Shown here in pieces: positions 60,625-64,000 of a DNA stretch of 64,000 bases (positions are counted from its first letter, which is position 1; every line of letters starts with the position of its first letter). Source of the stretch: Hyphomicrobiales bacterium. GTDB taxonomy: Bacteria > Pseudomonadota > Alphaproteobacteria > Rhizobiales > Rhizobiaceae. The stretch covers positions 1 through 64,000 of the forward strand of contig JAFKJU010000006.1 in NCBI GenBank assembly GCA_017305935.1, written 5' to 3'. The notes below the pieces were generated by a model that had not been told where the DNA came from, searched no databases, and was given only the letters and a program-made list of their open reading frames with translations. The position numbers were made by a program, and so were the translations under genes.

Positions 60625-61740
60625 TCAGGCCGAGATGAGCTTGGTATAGGCGTCGAGGGCGGCGCCGTAATTGGTCTCATACCAGGCCATGTCGAGCGCG
60701 ATCTGCTTCTTCATGTTTTCCGGATCGACCGGATTGAGGCGCTTCTTGTCGGCCGGAACCAGCGCATCCGCCGCCGGGTTGGCCGGGCCCTGGCCGAGCA
60801 TGTCGAACATGACGAGCTGCTTTTGCGGATCCTGCGCGGAAGCGATGAACTTCATCGCATTGTCCTTGCCACCTGGATTGCCCTTCAGCACCGCCATGGC
60901 GCCGGGCGAGATCAGGCCCTGGTCCCAGACGAACTTGATCTGGTCGCCGGAATCCTGCTCGATCAGGCTGGCGCGGGTCGACCAGATCAGAGCCATCGAG
61001 GCTTCGCCGTTGAGCAGCACCGACTGGCTTTCCGAACCGCCACCCCAATAGGAGACGACGTTGTCCTTGAACGCGGCGATCTTCTTGTGGGCGCGGTCGA
61101 GGTCGAGCGGATAAAGCTTGTCCGGGGCAACGCCGTCGGCGAGCAGCGCGGCTTCCCACATGCCGACGCCCCACTTGTAGAGCGAGCGCTTGCCGGGGAA
61201 TTTCTCGACATCGAAGAAGTCGGCCATGCCGGTCGGCACCTTGTCGCCGAACTTCGAGGAATCATAGGCGATGATATAGGAGAAGAAATAGCTGGAGGCG
61301 GCATATTCCCAGCCGAAGCCGGGGCGCATCTTGCTCTTGTCGACGATCTTGTAATCGATCGGCTCCATCAGGCCCTTCTTGCCGAGTGCTTCGGCGGAGA
61401 AGGGATCGGCGTCGACGAGATCCCAGCTCGGCTTGCCGCTTTTCACTTGCGCCTCGATGGCGCCTTCGGTCGGGCCCGAGCCGTCCTGCTTCACCGGGAT
61501 GCCGGTTTCCTTCTGGAAGGCCTGGCCATAGGCCGCATCATAGGCCTTGCCGGCGTCGCCGCCCCAATTGACGAAGACGAGTTCGTTGGCGGCGGCCATC
61601 GCGCCCTTGGCCTTCAGCGCCAGCGGCGCGCCGGCCAGCAGGAAGGCGGCGATCTGGGTGAAACGGCGGCGCGAGATCTCGCCGCGCGTCATCTTGTCGG
61701 ACAAAATTTCAAGGCATTGCTTTTCGAACGTGTCACTCAT
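60625..61740 (-). CDS. PotD-type ABC substrate-binding protein with Tat-like leader
   Basis: The 371-residue protein has a long N-terminus with SRRRFTQIAAFLLAGAPLAL, a twin-arginine signal, then NELVFVNWGGDAGKAYDAAY and VDADPFSAEALGKKGLMEPI of the spermidine/putrescine-binding family. A Tat leader suggests folding before export. The ligand could be a polyamine or another small cation. ATG 61740 follows AGAGGTGA. Confidence 0.92.
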   Translation of the reverse strand: MSDTFEKQCLEILSDKMTRGEISRRRFTQIAAFLLAGAPLALKAKGAMAAANELVFVNWGGDAGKAYDAAYGQAFQKETGIPVKQDGSGPTEGAIEAQVKSGKPSWDLVDADPFSAEALGKKGLMEPIDYKIVDKSKMRPGFGWEYAASSYFFSYIIAYDSSKFGDKVPTGMADFFDVEKFPGKRSLYKWGVGMWEAALLADGVAPDKLYPLDLDRAHKKIAAFKDNVVSYWGGGSESQSVLLNGEASMALIWSTRASLIEQDSGDQIKFVWDQGLISPGAMAVLKGNPGGKDNAMKFIASAQDPQKQLVMFDMLGQGPANPAADALVPADKKRLNPVDPENMKKQIALDMAWYETNYGAALDAYTKLISA

Positions 61741-61799
61741 GTTGTTCACCTCTGTTTATGGTTCTTGGGGCTCCGGCCGCGCGCCGCGGCCGAAAATGC

Positions 61800-62873
61800 T
61801 TAGAGAAAATAGCCGCGCTCGACGGCGAAACCGGCATAGGCGGTCGCGCCTTCGGCGAAGGCGGCGGGAACGGTGTGGGTCGGCAATTCCGCGACCACGC
61901 GCTCACCCTTGGCGGTCGTCGCCTCGATGCGGGTGATCTTGCCGAGATAGGTCATGGAGCGAATGGTCACCGGCAGGCAATTGCCGGCGTTCGCCCGTTC
62001 GCAGCCGAGCGTCACATATTCGGGGCGGATGGCGATGGTGGCGCTTTTCGCGCCAGCCTCGCGCCCGAGTCTGAGCGTCTGATCACCGTAGCGCGCAAGG
62101 AAGCCATCGCTTTCCTGAGAGGCGTTTTCGATCGACAACAGATTGATTTCGCCCAGGAATTCAGCAACGAAACGGTTGGCCGGCTTGTCGTAGATGTCAC
62201 GCGGGCTCGCCACCTGCTGCAGCTGCCCCTGGTTGAAGATGGCGATGCGGGTCGACAGCGCCAAAGCCTCTTCCTGATCGTGGGTAACGAAAACGAAGGT
62301 GGTGCCGGTCTCCTTGTGCAGGCGGCGCATTTCGTCCTGCATCGATCCGCGCAGGTTCTTGTCGAGCGCCGAGAAAGGCTCGTCGAGCAGCAGCACTGAA
62401 GGTTCGAAGGCAAGGGCGCGGGCCAGCGCCACGCGCTGCTGCTGGCCGCCGGACAGGCCGGAGGGATGCTTCTTTTCGTGGCCGCGCAGGCCGACCGTGT
62501 CGATCATCTGGTTGACGCGGGCCTTGATCTCGCTGGGGCTGCGACCCTGAACCTGCAGGGGAAAGGCGATGTTCTTCTCGACAGTCATGTGCGGGAAGAG
62601 GGCATAGCCCTGGAACACCATGCCGAAGCCGCGCTTTTCGGCCGGCAGGCGCGTGATGTCCTCGCCGTCGCGGGTGAGCGTGCCGGAACTAGCGCCGGTG
62701 AAGCCGGACAGAATCATCAGAAAGGTGGTCTTTCCCGATCCCGATGGGCCGAGCAAGGTCAGGAATTCGCCGCGACCAATGGTCAGGTCGACATTGTCGA
62801 GCGCTTTGAAATCCCCATAGGTCTTGCCGATGCCGCGAGCGACAAGCTCCGCCGCGTGTCTGTCCTTGCCCAT
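61800..62873 (-). CDS. PotA-type ABC ATPase
   Basis: The 357-residue ATPase has Walker A GPSGSGKTT, signature LSGGQQQRVALARAL, Walker B VLLLDEPFSALD and a C-terminal TOBE-like domain (about residues 280-350). It is first in the operon. ATG 62873 follows GGGAGC. Confidence 0.94.
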   Translation of the reverse strand: MGKDRHAAELVARGIGKTYGDFKALDNVDLTIGRGEFLTLLGPSGSGKTTFLMILSGFTGASSGTLTRDGEDITRLPAEKRGFGMVFQGYALFPHMTVEKNIAFPLQVQGRSPSEIKARVNQMIDTVGLRGHEKKHPSGLSGGQQQRVALARALAFEPSVLLLDEPFSALDKNLRGSMQDEMRRLHKETGTTFVFVTHDQEEALALSTRIAIFNQGQLQQVASPRDIYDKPANRFVAEFLGEINLLSIENASQESDGFLARYGDQTLRLGREAGAKSATIAIRPEYVTLGCERANAGNCLPVTIRSMTYLGKITRIEATTAKGERVVAELPTHTVPAAFAEGATAYAGFAVERGYFL

Positions 62874-63046
62874 CACTGCTCCCTTTTTTCAGGAAGGGTA
62901 AAGACGCGGGTCCGGCGGCGCAATCGAAATATTTTCGCGACGTCGACAAATATGATTCACCAAAGGCCGGCTGACGGCGCTATATTGCGCCCTGGATGCG
63001 GCTGCGCTTTTGCGAATAGAAAATACACGCCGCTTTTCCGGAGAAT

Positions 63047-63937
63047 TCAGTCTTCGGTTTTCCGAACCTCCTGCTTCAGCCAGGAGCAGAAGGCGGCGAC
63101 CGCCTCGTTGCGTGCCCGCCCCTCCGAAACGACGAGGTAATAGGTACTGGCCGGACGAATGCCGACATCGAACAGGCGCACGAGATGCCCCATCTCCATC
63201 GCCTGCCGGCTGATGAACTCATCGCCCATCGCCACGCCTTGCGCCGCGACCGAGGCCGAATAGACGAGGTTCATGTCCGAAAGCACGACGCCGGTCTGCG
63301 CCAGTTTCGGATCGAGCCCGGCATTGCGAAACCAGGTTTCCCAATCGGTATAGTCGACGAGATGCAGCAGCCGCAGCTTCAGCACATCGGCGGGCTCCAG
63401 CATCGCCGCGCCCTTGTTGACGAGCACGGGGCTGCACAGCGGCGTGAATTCGACATCGACGAGCTGTTCCACCAGCATATCAGGCCAATGGCCGTTGCCG
63501 AAGGCGATGAACACGTCGACATCCGGGTTCGACACGTCGTCGAGCCGTCCCGGCGTTGTGATCGACAGGCGCACATCCGGATGCGCATCCTGGAACAGGC
63601 CGATCTGCGGGCAAAGCCAGCTCGCGGCGAAACCCGGCGAGCTGGAAACGTTGACACGCCCGGCAATGCCGCGCGTGCTGTGGCGCGCTGCCGAGCCGGC
63701 GATGGTCGAGAGCGCGCGGCGCACATCCAGCGCATAACCCATGCCCTGCTCGGTCAGTTCGACACGGGTGCCGATGCGATTGAGAAGCTGGAAGCCGAGA
63801 TCGCGCTCCAGAAGACGCAATTGATGGCTGACGGCCGAGCGTGTCAGGTTCAATTCGTCGGCGGCTTTCCAGACCGAGCCGTGGCGAGCGAAGCTTTCCA
63901 GCGCGCGCAGCGCCTGCGTCGAGGGTATGCGGGTCAT
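63047..63937 (-). CDS. LysR-family regulator (GcvA-like)
   Basis: The 296-residue protein has the helix-turn-helix VWKAADELNLTRSAVSHQLR and an effector domain starting GRVNVSSSPGFAASWLCPQI. It lies 173 bases upstream of the potA-type gene on the same strand and may control that operon; being non-divergent, this is less certain than usual. Confidence 0.92.
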   Translation of the reverse strand: MTRIPSTQALRALESFARHGSVWKAADELNLTRSAVSHQLRLLERDLGFQLLNRIGTRVELTEQGMGYALDVRRALSTIAGSAARHSTRGIAGRVNVSSSPGFAASWLCPQIGLFQDAHPDVRLSITTPGRLDDVSNPDVDVFIAFGNGHWPDMLVEQLVDVEFTPLCSPVLVNKGAAMLEPADVLKLRLLHLVDYTDWETWFRNAGLDPKLAQTGVVLSDMNLVYSASVAAQGVAMGDEFISRQAMEMGHLVRLFDVGIRPASTYYLVVSEGRARNEAVAAFCSWLKQEVRKTED

Positions 63938-64000
63938 GCAATTTTCTCCGGCGATTGCCCGAGCCTAGCCAAAGCCTCCGCGATGGTGAACCAAATTTGC

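Noticed and set aside
1..64000. tRNA/rRNA genes, CRISPR arrays, prophage or transposase genes
   Set aside because: No such features were recognised on either strand; only palindromic repeats of rhizobial type were seen.

Overview
The window is high-GC DNA from an alphaproteobacterium, most likely one of the Rhizobiaceae (Rhizobium, Ensifer, Shinella or Agrobacterium type). The evidence is the gene content (copper nitrite reductase with nirV, norEFCBQD, soxBDAG, gbcAB, a fused CopC-CopD) and the palindromic intergenic repeats typical of rhizobia. The genus cannot be fixed from sequence alone. No rRNA, tRNA, CRISPR array, transposase or integrase was seen.

Positions 1-30214 are mostly a denitrification and nitric-oxide island. 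It opens with the end of a pseudoazurin gene, then nnrS and a 5-formyl-THF cyclo-ligase-like gene. An efflux module (marR-emrA-emrB), a DUF421 pair and a copper-handling operon (DUF2946, YcnI-like, CopC-CopD) follow on the minus strand. Next come nsrR with a DUF6522 gene and a 49-residue membrane peptide, then mogA and a second nnrS. After these are the O2-independent ubiquinone genes ubiD/ubiT-ubiU-ubiV, a hemerythrin with a 51-residue membrane protein, norEF-norCBQD, hemN, a DUF2249/polytopic membrane protein/DUF59 operon, and finally nirK and nirV. Seven TTG-N8-CAA boxes (CRP/FNR, NnrR/DNR type) lie in the promoter gaps of this island, and a 33-bp palindrome of NsrR type lies upstream of nsrR. 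This suggests one NO/low-O2 regulon joining nitrite and NO reduction, haem synthesis, quinone synthesis and repair functions. The genes for nap/nar, nos and nnrR are not in the window.

Positions 30388-47295 carry C1-amine and amino-acid metabolism. The order is a TetR regulator with a strong palindrome before soxBDAG (tetrameric sarcosine oxidase), a Liv-type binding protein, a PLP dehydratase, metNIQ, an EamA transporter, gbcAB (glycine-betaine type demethylase) with a divergent LysR regulator, and an amidase. GbcAB followed by SoxBDAG could take betaine through dimethylglycine and sarcosine towards glycine, although no dimethylglycine step is seen here.

Positions 47445-53891 hold a five-gene minus-strand operon: a polar-amino-acid-type binding protein, an unusual extended permease, a short-chain dehydrogenase, a LacI regulator and a GH42 beta-galactosidase. 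Two AAACGTTT-type operators 22 bp apart lie upstream. An amino-acid-type transporter joined to a glycosidase and LacI control, with no ATPase, is the least conventional combination in the window.

Positions 54054-58858 hold a complete lower tyrosine pathway (hppD-hmgA-fahA-maiA) with a divergent Lrp-type regulator. Positions 58862-63937 hold a spermidine/putrescine-type ABC operon and a LysR regulator upstream of it.
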